From assembly GCA_016858145.1 (NCBI GenBank), contig JAEHOE010000154.1, positions 62,001 through 126,000 of the forward strand: 64,000 nt of DNA, read 5' to 3'. This stretch comes from Edaphochlamys debaryana. Lineage: Eukaryota; Chlorophyta; Chlorophyceae; Chlamydomonadales. The first letter of the stretch is position 1, and the number at the start of each line of letters is the position of its first letter. Both the position numbers and the translations under genes were made by a program. Of this stretch, positions 13,001 to 24,600 are shown piece by piece. The notes beneath the pieces are model-generated. The model saw only the letters and a list, made by a program, of their open reading frames with translations, was not told the origin of the DNA and made no database searches.

Positions 13001-15096
13001 GGGGAGGATGGAGAGGGCGTGCATGCTGGCGGGGGCGTCCCGGGCGCGCAGGGCTGTACTTGTTGGGCTGGCAGGGGGCCCGCCTGCATCAGGGCCGGCA
13101 CGTAGCTCTGCCTGCCCGCAGCGCAGTAAAGCCTGATTGCCTCGCATCGCCGACTGGCCGCGTTCGTTATCCCGGCAACTCTGTCTTTTGGCTTCCGAAA
13201 ATACTTTCCTTTCGTCACGTGCACCCGCCTCCCTCCCCTCAGGCCGGCGCCTGGGTCTCCCACAGCGGCCGCGTGTGCGGGGACCTGGACATGTCCCGCG
13301 CCATGGGGGACGCCGACCTCAAGCGGGTGAGCGGCGAGGGCTGTGCAGCGGCGGCGCTGATGAGCGTGGGCTGCTGCCGTGTCCCTCGTTATGGCTAAGG
13401 AGCTAAGGGTCCGCCCGTGCGTATGGGAAACTGTGAACAGCTGGTAACACCCCAAGGCCCCCACCCCTTCCCCTGTCGCGCCCGCAGAAGGAGGGCCTGC
13501 CCGCGCACCAGCAGGCGGTCACGGCCGACCCCGGGGTCACGTCCCTGGGTCTGGAGCCGCTGGCAGCCGCGAGGCGGCGGCGGCAGTCCCAGTCCCAGCA
13601 GCAGCCCGCGGCCTCGGGGGAGGCGGACGAGGCGGGACCGAGCGCCGGGGGGTCGCCGCGAGGCGTCGATTCGCATTTTGAGGAGGAGGAGGCGCAGGCA
13701 CTGGGCAGCCTCAGCCTTCAGTCGCAGTCGGAGCTGACACGGGCGGCGGGGGCGGGGCCCAGCGGCAGTGGTGCAGGCGGCGGCGCCGGGTCGGCGGACG
13801 GCACCGGCGCCGGCCCGAGTGCAGCCGGTGGAGGGGAGGGCGAGGGCGCGGCGGGCGAGGGCGGCTTCCCCGGCACCTACCTGCTCCTGGCCTCGGACGG
13901 GCTGTGGAACGTGCTGAGCACCGCAGAGGTGGGTTGGGCGGTGGGGTTGGTGGGGTATGGACAAGAGGAACGGGGCACTTCACTGCGCACTGCCGTCGTT
14001 GCAGCGTGTGCTGCGTGTTCTTCCCCGCATTGCCTCGGAAAGACCGCTGTTGGACCTGCCAGGCTGCCCTGCCTGAGTCCCCTAGCAACCGCCACTCTCC
14101 TCTTGTCCTGCCCTGCCCTACCACAAGGTATTTACAACCACTCCATCCCCCGTTCCCCCCCTCTTCCAGGTGCACGAGTTCGTGGCGACCCGCCTGGATG
14201 CCGGCCTGGGCCCCGACACCATCGCCGCGCAGCTGGCCGTCGAGGCCTGCGTCAACACCAAGACCGCGTACGACAACGTGTCCGTGCTGCTCGTACTGCT
14301 GCACGGCGTGCGGCCGCTCGGGCAACCCGTACGGCTGGCGTCGCTGGACGAGCAGGTCGCCGCGCTGGCGGCGGCGGGCTGCGCTGCTGCGCCGCCGGCG
14401 GCGGCGGCGGGGACCAGCGGGGGTGGTGAGGCGGCGGCGGGCGTGTGCAGCACCGTGGGCGTGGCGGGGCAGCAGGGGGATCACATGGACGTCGACGTTG
14501 ATGTGAAGGAGGCGCAGAGCGGCGGAGGAGAGGCGCTGGGGCAGGGCGGCGCTCAGGGCGCCGTCGCGGAGGGCGGCGGTGGCGGCGACGGCAGTAGCGC
14601 TCTGCAAGGTGACGAGGCGGCCGCGCTGCGCGCAGAGGCCGAGGCGGCGCTGGCCGCGCTTTCCAAGGTCGAGACGCCGGTGGCGGAGGCGCAGGCGGAC
14701 CTGCGCGAGACCGACTGGCCCACGACCGCGCCGGCAACGGGCTCGGCGGGCTCGGGTGGCGCCGGCGGAGTGTCAGCGCACGGCGGCACGGCGCGGCGGG
14801 GATCGAGGGCTGGCGTGGCGGAGGCGGGCCCAGCGCCGGATGCCGAGATGGAGGGGGCCCCTGACGTGGCCTGCAGGATTGTGTGCTCGGGGCGTGAGGA
14901 TGCGGGGGGCGGCTGCGCGCTGCGAAACGTGCGCGGCTGCGGGCAGGGCGACGGGGCGGCGGGGGTGGGTCGGGGCTGCGGGGCGGATGCGGGGCCCGCG
15001 GGCGTCGAGGGCGCGACGGTCGGGATGGTGGACCGCCTGCTGGAGGCGAGTCCGATGCACTCCGGCGAGATGGAGGGTGTGTGCGACGCGAGCTGA
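10006..15096 (+). CDS. PP2C-family (PPM) serine/threonine protein phosphatase
   Basis: PPM/PP2C enzymes remove phosphate from Ser/Thr using a two-metal centre held by Asp residues. Ten exons join in phase: 10006-10191, 10523-11035, 11242-11319, 11552-11671, 11854-12275, 12505-12609, 12900-12990, 13243-13326, 13488-13928 and 14170-15096, giving 988 residues. Motifs in order are RSAMEDAY (about 256-263), FAMYDGHGG (metal-binding Asp 284), GSTATVAL and YVGDSR (to about 476), DHKASDPVEKERV, GRVCGDLDMSRAMGDADLK, LLLASDGLWNVLS and DNVSVLLV (D716, N717), so every catalytic block is present. A typical PP2C domain is about 270-300 residues. This one is stretched by about 140 residues after DGHGG and about 110 before LLLASDG, and carries a 270-residue C-terminal tail. 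The first 233 residues are low-complexity. Exon 7 ends CAG/GCGAGG, a GC donor. Substrate and compartment are not evident. Confidence 0.93.
12640..12715. repeat. Short tandem repeat in a PP2C intron
   Basis: Three imperfect units built on GCTCACGTG(T)TCACGGGCACA lie just after exon 6 of the PP2C gene. Confidence 0.7.
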
Positions 15097-15435
15097 AAGC
15101 TCGCTATGATGTTGCGCGCTTAGGTGGGGGAACGTGGGCGGGGCGGGGGATGGTGCGAACGCCATGCTCGTGGCAAAACATGGCCGACGCGTCGCGGCGC
15201 TAAAGGTTGCAGCGACAATACAGCTGATCAATGTTATCAGCATGTTGAGATAACCGGTTGCATCCTGGACCCTCAAGCGCTGTGCACAGTGTCGTCGCCG
15301 TACCTCCTTAGAGGAGAAGTCGCAACACGACCTTTCGCGCCTTCGCCAAACCGCGACCAGCAGCAATGTGCTTCTAGCAACCATTAGGCTTTATCTATAC
15401 TGCAAATTACCTTGCTTTGAGGCGAGCTTGCAAGC
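15097..15435. other. Intergenic spacer, PP2C to IQUB-like gene
   Basis: This 339 bp stretch must hold the phosphatase 3' UTR and the promoter and leader of the next same-strand gene. I see no TGTAA poly(A) signal in it, which is unusual for this lineage. The last 100 bases are clearly less GC-rich. Confidence 0.5.
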
Positions 15436-18400
15436 ATGAGCGAGCAGGGCGAGGTGGAGCTTGGAGATGCCGAGGGGGAACAGACCTACGAGGACTCACC
15501 TGGGCAAGAGGAGGGTAAGCGCTACACAGCAAGGGGCTTCGCAAACATCTTGAGCCGAAACAGCGTGCCGCCTCGCCCCTGTCGCAGAGCCCGAGTCGGA
15601 AGCTCCTTCTCCATCACGACGTGATAACGAGCTTGACGCAATAGGCGATAAAGACCCAGACGCGCAGCACGCGGAGGAGGGGTCCAACACGGTGAATCCG
15701 TCTGACGGCCCTGACGTGATTTCTTCATACACGGGCCACGAAAACGATGCAGCTGAAGGCGATGAAGCTGCAGGAGACGGCCAGGTGGGTCTCCTCGCTC
15801 TGCATGCCGCGTGCTCTCCCTGTGCTGACAGGCCGCTGGCCGCCGCAAACGTGTCGCAGGGCGAGGAGGAGCAGGAGCAAGCGCTAGAGCCGCTGGGCGA
15901 GGGCAACGAACCGCAGCCGGAGGACGACGGCGCTGGCGGGGGGGGCGGGGAGCAGGGGGACGCCAGCGGCTACGACGAGTCGCAACAGCAGGACGCTGGG
16001 ACGGACGCCACGACCCGCTTTGACCAGGACGGGACTGCAGAAGCCGGGACAGGGGATGACGCAGAAGCCAGGACAGGGGAGGACGCAGAAGTTGGCACCG
16101 GCGAGGAGCCTCCGCCGGACGGCGAGCCCGGGGCAGACGGTGGGGAGGAGGGGTACGCCGCCGAGGACGGCGGCGGCGAGGGCGGCCCAGAGGCAGCAGA
16201 GGGCGAGGGGGCTCCTGGCTACGAGGCAGAAGCGGATGGGGAGGCAGGGGCAGGGGTAGCGCCGGAGGGCGAGGAGGCGCAGGCGGAGGCGGAGGTGCAA
16301 GGGGAGGGCGAGGAGGGGGCACCAGCGGGCGAGGCGGGCGCCGACGACGGGTACGCCGGGGAGGCGGAGGCGGGGGGCGACGGCGAGGCAGGCCACGCCG
16401 ATGCCTATGCCGAGGCTGGGACGGCAGAAGCGGAGGAGGGCGAGCCGGAGCGGCCCGCCTCTGCCCGCGGGGACCAGCCCGCGGCCTCCACCTCCCGCCC
16501 TGGCTCCGGCGCAGCCCGGCCCCCGTCCGCGCGGCCCGGCTCGGGGCGACCCAGCTCAGCCGTGCCGCGCCGCACCTCCGCGCCCAGCTCCCGACCCGGA
16601 TCCGGATCTGCCGGGGCCAATCTCCAGATCACGCCGGATTCCGTGGGTCTGCCGTACGCGCCGGAGCCCGTGGTGGCGGCCGTGGGGGGGCAGCGCAGCC
16701 GGCCGGGCTCGGGCGGGGTGGCGGTGCAGGCGGACGTGCGGGCGCCGCCCAGCAGGGAGGGCGGGTCCACGCTGCCGGCCGTGATCCCGGAGGACCAGTC
16801 GGTGAGTCAGCTGGCGGCGCTGGCGGCGCACCCGGCCCACATCGAGACGTACATCGCCCCCGGGCTCAAGGTGCGCTGGGGCACCGTATGGGCCTACCGC
16901 TAGTGGGGGCAGTGGGGCGGGGGCTGTGGCTGGGGCAGAGGGCGGGGGTTGGAGATGGGACTCGGGAAATGGAGATGGGCGGACGGGCCGCGGCGAGGGG
17001 TACCAACTCCTGGGGCCTGAAACTGGGCGTCGAGCTAGGGGGCGGATTGGATTGGCGGGGTTGCGCTGGAGTTTGTACTGGGCTGGACGGTCGTGCGGGA
17101 GGCCGGTCGTACGGGAGGCTGCTGGGGTTGTGGTCGTGTGCTGGGGTGGAGCTGCGGCTCGGCATGGTCGCGGGAGGGTGGGGCGGTGGGGCCAGAGCCG
17201 GGGGCGCTGCACACCAGGTGTAGGCCGTAGCCGACGACGAGAACAGCATGCAAGCCAGACTGCCGGGTCCCTCTCCAGACACCCCACACCCATTCACCCA
17301 CCGCCCCACCACCCCTTCCCGCCCTCCGCTCCCCGCCCAGGCCATCGACGTGGAGGTGGAGCAGGGCCCCGGCATGCCGCACCGCATGGTCCGCGTGCTG
17401 CTGGACTTCACGCAGCAGGACCGCAAGCCCTACCTGGGCGGCTTCCGGAACAAGCGCACGGGGGCGGTGTACCACCACGCGGCGTCGCAGGTGGGGCGCA
17501 GCGGCCCGGGGAGGGGGCTGGGGAGGGGAGGGTGCAGGGAGGGGAGGGTGTAGGGCATGGGCGGTGGGTGTGGTGGTGGGAACGGGTGGGAGGCGGTGGT
17601 GGTGGGAACGGGTGGGAGGCGGTGGAAGGGCTGGTGGGGAGGCGGGCGGGGGTGGCCAGCTGGTTGGCACGGGCGCAGGAGGGTATGGTGTTGGTGTGAG
17701 TGACTTTGCAGTGGTGTGAAGGTGGGGGTCAGGTGGCTAGGTCGAGGGGTTGGGTGGGGGTGGGGGGCGGTGAGAGAGCTTACCATGGGCGGGTACGGGC
17801 GCCGTGGCAGGCGGGCCAGCCGGGAGGCCACCGCGTTCCGACGCAGGCGCCAGGGCACTGCGTGTTTGCACGGCCTAGCACTCCCACCCCTACACCTTGA
17901 TGCTGCACCTGCGTCTCCTCGGCTTGCGCGCGTCCCCACTTACACACACCCCGCCCACCACCTCCCCCGAACGCCCCACCTCCGCCCCGCAGACGCCCCG
18001 CGCGCCCAAGTACAGCGAGGCGGACCGCAAGCTGTCCCGCGAGACGCAGACCGTCAAGGCCAAGCAGCACAGCCAGCAGACCGTGCGAGAGCAGGCCACG
18101 CAGATGGCGCGGCCGGGCCTGGACATGGACGACACGTACGACAAGTGAGGCGGGCGAGAAACCGGGGGCGGGTACGGCATCTCGGCACTGCATGTGCGGT
18201 GCAGGTTCCGGGTGTGCGGGTGCGTGCCCCAGGCTCGACTCTCCTGAGCGAGCCTCACTCTGCCGCCCGCAATCATTCACCAATCGTACCACCCCCCACC
18301 AACCCGCACCAACCCGCACCAACCCGCACCACCATCGCCTCCCTCTTCCCGGCGCAGGGAGGTGACGCCCGGGCGCTACCAGACTGCGGACGAGCGCGAG

Positions 18401-20546
18401 GCCATCGTCATTGCCGCCACCCGCTGCATCCAGCGCTGGATGCGCGGCTGGCTGGGCCGCCGGCGCGCGGCCTACCTGCGCAAGAAGAAGGCGGAGCGGG
18501 AGGCCTTCCTGCGGGAGCAGGAGCTGCAGGTGGGGAGAGAAAGGATTGGGATAGGGCGGTGGTGTATGGGGAGGAAGATGGCAGGGTGGGGTTGGAGGGA
18601 GGGAAGGAGGGAAGGAGGAGGGGCTATTAGCGGTGGGCGGGGCGGCCGGGCTGAGGAGGGGCGTGCTGGCATGGTGCCCAGGGGTCTGCGTGCAGGGCGG
18701 GACGCTTTGTTGTAGCTGTGTTGCCGAGCTGTCTCGGACGTGGGACTGCTGCGCCCGCAGGCCCAGAAGGAGGCGGAGGAGCACCGGCGGAAGGAGATCC
18801 AGCGGCGCATGCACCCGCGCACGGCCGCGGACTTCGAGGTGAGGGTCGTGTGACTGGGGCTGAGGCTGACTGGGTGCGAGCGGATGGGGTCGGCTTCAGT
18901 AGGGGCCGGTGTGCGCCAAAGGGACCTCTTGCCTCTATCCGCAGCGCACGGGCCCTTCGCCGGCCCTGGCCCCCGCCGTCATGATCCTGGCCCCTTCTCC
19001 CTTTCCCTCCCTCCCTTCCCATGCCAAGGTGCTGTACAACGAGCTCGAGGCGTGGCGGCTGCAGGAGACGCGCAAGATCAAGGAGGCGGGGCTGCCCAAG
19101 GACCAGGAGCAGCAGGTGCTGCAGCAGCTGCTGCACAAGGAGACCAAGCTGCTGCAGGTGAGGAATGAACAGGCCACAGGGCGCAGGGCGGGGCACTTGA
19201 GGCGCCGGCGGCGAAGGCAAAACGGCGCAGGCATCAAAGCCACGATCAATAACAACTCCAGCTAAGGAAAGAGCGAACTGGGTTACGCTTTGGGTGGACC
19301 GCGGATGCACGCGTGCAACCCCTTGTCCACCCCTCGTCACCATCCTTTACCGCATGCTTCTGCGCCCGTCCCCAGACCATTGACCGGCTCAAGATCAACG
19401 CCAACCACGAGAACAAGGAGGCCCGCATCCAGCACACGCTCAACGAGATGTCCAAGCCCAAGAAGTTCGCGCTGCGCAACGGCGGCAAGGTGGACGTGCA
19501 CACGCCCTTCACCACGCGTTCCAAGGAGCTGCAGCAGCTGTACAACGGTGCGTGGCCGCTGCTGAAGCTGCTGGTGATGAGGCGCAAGGACAGGGCTAAC
19601 TCTGCCAGCAACACGGGTGCCCCAGTCGCGAGGAAGGTCGGAGGAGGAGTCGGCGGAAAAAAGGAAGCGCTCCGTTGCCGGTCGGTCGCTCCTTCCGGGC
19701 CTCACCCCAGACCCCACTCAACCCGTCTCCTCTCCACCGGCTGATGTACTTTCCTCCTCCACCCCAATCTGCCGTACGCCGTACAGGCCTCAACCTGCCG
19801 CTGCTGACCGTGGACGAGCGGCTGGACGTGCTGCTGCACGTCAAGTGGACGGTCAAGGAGTTTGACTGCGACCTCACTCGCGAGGTGGTGGACCTAATCG
19901 ACCGGGAGGCGGACCTGCTCAACCGCGGGCGCAACCCCAAGGTTCGCGCGGCCCTCTTTTTGCCAAACGGGCTTAGTCATGAGATCGGCCGCGTTGTTCC
20001 ACCAGACCAGGAAGGGGCTTGGGGGTGGGGTGGGGGCCAAGGCTGCGGTCCAGGCTTGCGCTTCGAATGTCCCATCCAGCGTCAGTGGTAGCCGGTCGTA
20101 GTGCGGTGACGGTCCTGCCATTCTCTGCGCACCTGCGCAGATGCTGGAGGGCCTTCGCAAGCGCATCTCGAGCCTCTTCCTCAACTTCATCGAGACGCCC
20201 GAGTTCAACCCCGAGGCCGCGCGCTTCCAGATCGTGCCCATGGACTTTGAGGCCTACCTGTACGAGCAGGTGCGGACCGGGCCCTGGGGGCTGCTGGGTA
20301 CCGGGGAACGGGGGCGGGGGCCAGGGCACGGAGGGCTGGGCGCTGGGGTGGAAGCAGGGGTGGGGCCAGGGCAGGAGGCGGGGCTGGGTTTGCTGCGGCT
20401 TTGAGAGAAGGACACGACTCTGGGCATTGTGGGCGGTGGCAATCCATGCTCTGAATGGCTCGCCTGCTGGCTCCCCTGTTCCACAGGTTGGCAAGGCCAC
20501 CGCCAAGGCGGGGACGTCCATCGGCACGCGCATGGCCAACTCGTAG
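15436..20546 (+). CDS. IQUB-like radial-spoke (ciliary) protein
   Basis: IQUB is a ciliary protein needed for radial spoke 1 in animals; I infer an axonemal role here. Twelve exons join in phase: 15436-15514, 15588-15784, 15860-16870, 17341-17490, 17993-18144, 18358-18529, 18761-18838, 19029-19157, 19376-19547, 19787-19941, 20141-20269 and 20487-20546, giving 827 residues. Conserved IQUB blocks recalled from the animal protein are [19 protein letters not shown] (about 447-465), [25 protein letters not shown], an IQ motif [13 protein letters not shown] (about 554-567), [37 protein letters not shown] and [12 protein letters not shown] with TPEFNPE. Residues 1-420 are acidic and low-complexity, and no ubiquitin-like domain is apparent there. 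The protein ends soon after FNPE, so the cysteine-bearing C-terminal region of animal IQUB is absent. I believe the Chlamydomonas counterpart is FAP253, from memory only. Confidence 0.9.
17568..17630. repeat. Two-copy intronic repeat
   Basis: GGTGGGAACGGGTGGGAGGC occurs twice in a row in the intron between exons 4 and 5 of the IQUB-like gene. A separate CACCAACCCG triplicate lies at about 18295-18330 in the next intron. Confidence 0.75.
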
Positions 20547-21598
20547 CGTGCGGAGGCGGAGGGGTTGCAAGTGCTTTAGGGAGGCAACAGCAGTCGCCGG
20601 AGCGCACGCGAGATAAGCAGCATGCGGGCAGGTGCAGGCAGGCTTCTAGGGACACGGGTCGAGGCAGGGGCAATTTGGTTGGGGGCGAGGTTAGATTGTA
20701 GGCAACGGTAGTCTCACAGCGCCGGCTGCCTTGGCATATCGGCACTGAGGGCCCCTTCTCCCCGCCCGCCTGTGCGCGGGAACTTTCCCAGAGACAGAGA
20801 GCTCTCTGGAGAGACGGACTGGCAGCCCGTATGTGGCTCTCCGCCGCGCAGGCCTCCGTGCCTGTCCAGATTGAAAGGTGGATGCACTCAGCACTACCGG
20901 TACTCCCCCACCTGCGTGCGTCCGGTGCACCAAGTACCGGTACATGGGCCTCCCATTCATCGCTTTCACGGCTTTGGACTACTTGGACCTGCCGTTGAGG
21001 CTTGCAAATAAAGGCGACGGTGGTTGTGGACACCAGCGCGGGGTCAGGCTGGTGGAACAGGCTCTGACCCATGTTGTCCGGGACAACTTGTCCTTGCCCA
21101 GCGCCACGAGTGTCTCATGACCGCCCTTGTGCCCACAATAGCGGTGAAAACCTCTGGCCTCACCAGCCTGCCGCGCCAGGACGCCGGCGGGGGCCCCACG
21201 CAGCTGGAGAGGCAATGCGCGGTCGTCAACAGGGACTAGCGCCCTGCCGGAGTGGGATGGCGGCAGCGGGCCCCTGCATGAGCACCAAGCTTTTGACCTA
21301 GCTGGACCCTCAACACAGTGCTCAGCATAACAAGCCCGCCGCACGGGTCATCAACCACAATCTGTCTTCGCACTCCATGCATCTTAGCTGCAGCTCACCG
21401 CGCAGTCGCACTCATGCCCTCTGCAGCGCGGATGAAATTGGGCGGCAGGTTCCGGTTCCCCTGATGTGTCGCCTGCGTACATACAATACCCCCCCCCCCC
21501 CCCCCTTTACCGCGCCAGCCGATGGTCGGGACCAGCCAAGCGCACCCGCAGAGACCCCACCCCCACCCTGGCTACCTGGCCCCGCATGTACATCCCCT
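20547..21598. other. Convergent intergenic region, no gene seen
   Basis: The IQUB-like gene (+) and the large coiled-coil gene (-) end towards each other here. The region must contain the IQUB 3' UTR, but no TGTAA was found on the + strand. It contains a run of 17 C at 21489-21505 and no convincing coding sequence. Confidence 0.55.
21489..21505. repeat. Poly-C run of 17
   Basis: Seventeen consecutive C residues are followed by TTTAC. The length of such a homopolymer is unreliable in most assemblies. Confidence 0.9.
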
Positions 21599-21603
21599 TT
21601 ACA
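21599..21603 (-). terminator. TGTAA poly(A)-type signal of the large coiled-coil gene
   Basis: TTACA on + reads TGTAA on -, 42 bases past the stop codon at 21645. TGTAA is the usual green-algal poly(A) signal. The resulting 3' UTR would be short, so a more distal signal is possible. Confidence 0.45.
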
Positions 21604-21644
21604 ACCAATGACAGCTCGCTTGAGCCACATCTGCCAGTTTAATC

Positions 21645-24600
21645 TTAACGCTGTGCCCTGGCCGGCACCTTGGATCCAATCGTGGTCGCGCTCCGGATCG
21701 AGCCCGCGTCGGATTCCAGATCCGGCTCATCCGGGATCACAGGGCCGCCGCGGCCCCGCCTGGCCGACGCTGGCGGCATGAGCTTGCTGACCCCCACCTC
21801 CTCATCCTCACTCTCCGTGCTGTACGCCCCGTCGTCCGCGGCCGCAGCGGGCGCGGCGACCGGCGGCGGTCGTGGCGGCGGCCACTGCGGCACTGGCGCT
21901 GACGCGGCCGGTGCTAGCGGTGCCACGGGTGCGATACCGCCGGCCTGGGAACCCCGGAGTGAGCCCTTGGGAGCAACGGACGGGAGGGCAGGCCGCATGC
22001 GGCCCGTGCTGCCCTGGCGGCTGAGCGTCGGCGGCGGAGGCCGTGCCGCAGCGGCAGACGCAGCGGCGGCGGCTGCCGCCGCCGCCATCGCCGCCATCGC
22101 CGCACCGGCGGCGGCGGCGCTGCCGGGCAGCGGGATGGTGCCCGGGTGCCGTACGCGTACGAGCTCGGGGGCCATTAGTAAGCCCTCGAGCTGCAGCTGC
22201 TGCTGCGCCATCTGGCGGCTGACGTGGCGAGCCAGCATGTCGGCGTGCGGCGCGAGGCCCGCGTGAGCGCCAAAGGCGGCTTGCAGCGCCGCAAGGGCCA
22301 GGCCCAGGCGGTGCGTGAGCTCGCCGGCGGCCGCCAGGGCTGGCTTGGCGATCCCCATGTTCGACAGGTAGCTCGCCACCGCCAGGGGCTGCAGCGGCGG
22401 CGCCGCCGCCACCGCAGGCTGCACGCCGACGGCGGCGCTGACGGCGGCGGCGAGGCCGGCGGCATCTGCCGCGCCGCCGCCGGCGGAGACGCGCGGCGTG
22501 CCGCTGCGGCTGCCGCCGGGCTGGCGCGGCGTCGCTGGCACGCTGCCGACGACGCTCGGCGGCGCGCTGGGTCGGGCGCTTGGCGGTGCGGATGACGCCG
22601 GCGGCGCCGCCGCCAGCGGTCCCGCCAGCGCACGCACCGACGCCGCCTGCACTTGGTGCGTCGCCAGCAGTCCCACCAGCGTCCGTGCCAGCTCCCTCGC
22701 CTCGCCGTCACCACCCAGTCCGCCGCCGCCGCCGCCGGGTAGCCGCAGGTCCGATGCCGCCAGGACGAGCGCGCCGTTCTGACTAAGCCACTTGACCATA
22801 GATCCGGCCTCGGCCAACCGCCCGCTAACCACCGCCACGTCACACTCGGCCGCCATGCGTGCCGCCATCTTGGCCTCGCTCAGCACCGCCGCCGGGTCCG
22901 CTGCCAGCGGCGCTGCCGCCGTGCTGCCGCCGCCGCCACCGCCGCCGTCAGCTGCCGCCGCCGCCGCTGCTGCGTTGTAAAACTCCTCAGCGTGCCGTAC
23001 CGTCCAGCCCAGCAGCTCCGCCGCCGCCGGGAGCGGGGGCAGCGCCGCCGTCTCGGCCGACGGCGCGGCGTCGGCAGGCCCGCCGCCGCTGCCAGCGGCG
23101 GCGGCAGCGGCGTTCAGCTTGGCCACGTCGAGGTACAGCACGCAGCCCCGAGGCTGCCACGTTGACAGCATGGGGTGGCCCAGCGGCGCCAGCGTCGGCT
23201 CCTCAGCCCTACCGCCGCCGCCACCGCCAGCCGTCGACGACCCGGCGGCGCCGACGGTCCCCAGCGTCACCAGTGCGAACGTCGCCTGGCTGCTCACCTG
23301 CAGACCCGCGCTATACACCGCACCACCGCCGCCGCCACCTCCGCCGCCGCCGCTGCCGCCCTCATCCAAGCCCTCAGCCGCCGGTGCCCCTGCCGCCGCT
23401 GCCGCCGGCCCCGCCAGCGCCGCCGCCTGCGAGTGCAGCGCCGGCTGCCAGGTGAGGAGCACGGGCGTGAGCAGCAGCTGGCATGCGAGCCAGAAGCACG
23501 AGGTGACGGCGGCGGCGGCGTGGGAGGTTAGGGCGGTGGCCACGGGGGGCATGGCGGTTGAGAGCGCCTCCTCGTCGAGCGAGCGGTTGGCGCGGATGGC
23601 GTCGAGCGAGGCCTTGGTCGCGTCCAGCACGCGGTCAACCTCCCTGCAAGCGGTTGGCGGTTGCCGGTCGGCGGTCAGCGGTTGGCATGATTCATTCACG
23701 CTAGCTCAACCCCTGGCTCCTGCCACTGAGCCTGCCAGGTCCACCACACACGCTCTCTAGTCCCTTCTTGCCCCCAGTGTACCCCTCCTCTGCAGCCTTT
23801 GGCACCCCTGGCCACTGCGTGCGGTGCACACCTCCTCCACAGCCCCCGCTGCCCACCTGCCCATGACCTCGAGCGCCAGGCACACGGCCGCGCAGCGCTG
23901 CCCCCCCAGCAGCAGGCAGTGGCCCGCGGCGGCGGAGGCAGCCACACACCAGCCTGGGGAGTGGAGGGGTGGAGTTGGGGGGGGATGGTGAGGCAAGAGC
24001 TTAGGCATGGGGGACGAGGTGAGCAGGAGTGAGCACCTAGCCGCCCAAGCCCACGCGCCATGAGCACGCATGCACCCGCCCTCCCCACCCACCCGTCACG
24101 AGCACGCCCAGCTGCACGCGCACTCGGGTGGAGGCCTTGAGCCAGGCGCCCGCGGAGGCGGGGGTGGGCGCCACGGGCGGCGGCGCGGCTCGCGTCATGG
24201 CCCCCACCAGCCACTGCAGCTGCTGCAGGGCGGCGGAGAGCTGGGGCGCGGCGCGGGGGGGCGGAGCGGAGCCTGGCGGAAAGGCGGGTAGCATAGGCAG
24301 GAGGGCAGGGCGTGGGAAGAGGGCGTGGGAGCAGAGCGTGGGAACAGAGGTAGGCGGCTTCGTGAGAACAAGGGGGGTTAGCTGGAGGCCGAGGTGTGGA
24401 GGGAAAGAACAGCACCAGGGCAGCTGTAGGGGAGGTGGCTCGCTCGGCTTACCGGGATGCAAGGCCGCCGCCACCGCCGCCGTCTGCGCCGCCGCCGCTG
24501 CCTGCAGCCACTGCAGCTGCAGCCCCAGCTGACCCGCGAGCTGCGCGCCGGCGGCGCCGCCACCCAGGCCCGCCGCCGCCGCCGCCGCCACCGCCGCCGT

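Noticed and set aside
13711..14607. Long - strand frame opposite PP2C exons 9 and 10
   Set aside because: It is antisense to conserved phosphatase motifs; its Arg/Pro-rich translation is a shadow of GC-rich codons.
16871..16903. Read-through end of IQUB-like exon 3 ([10 protein letters not shown] and stop)
   Set aside because: The GTGCGC donor at 16871 joins in phase to AIDVEVEQG, which continues into the conserved IQUB core; the read-through would truncate it.
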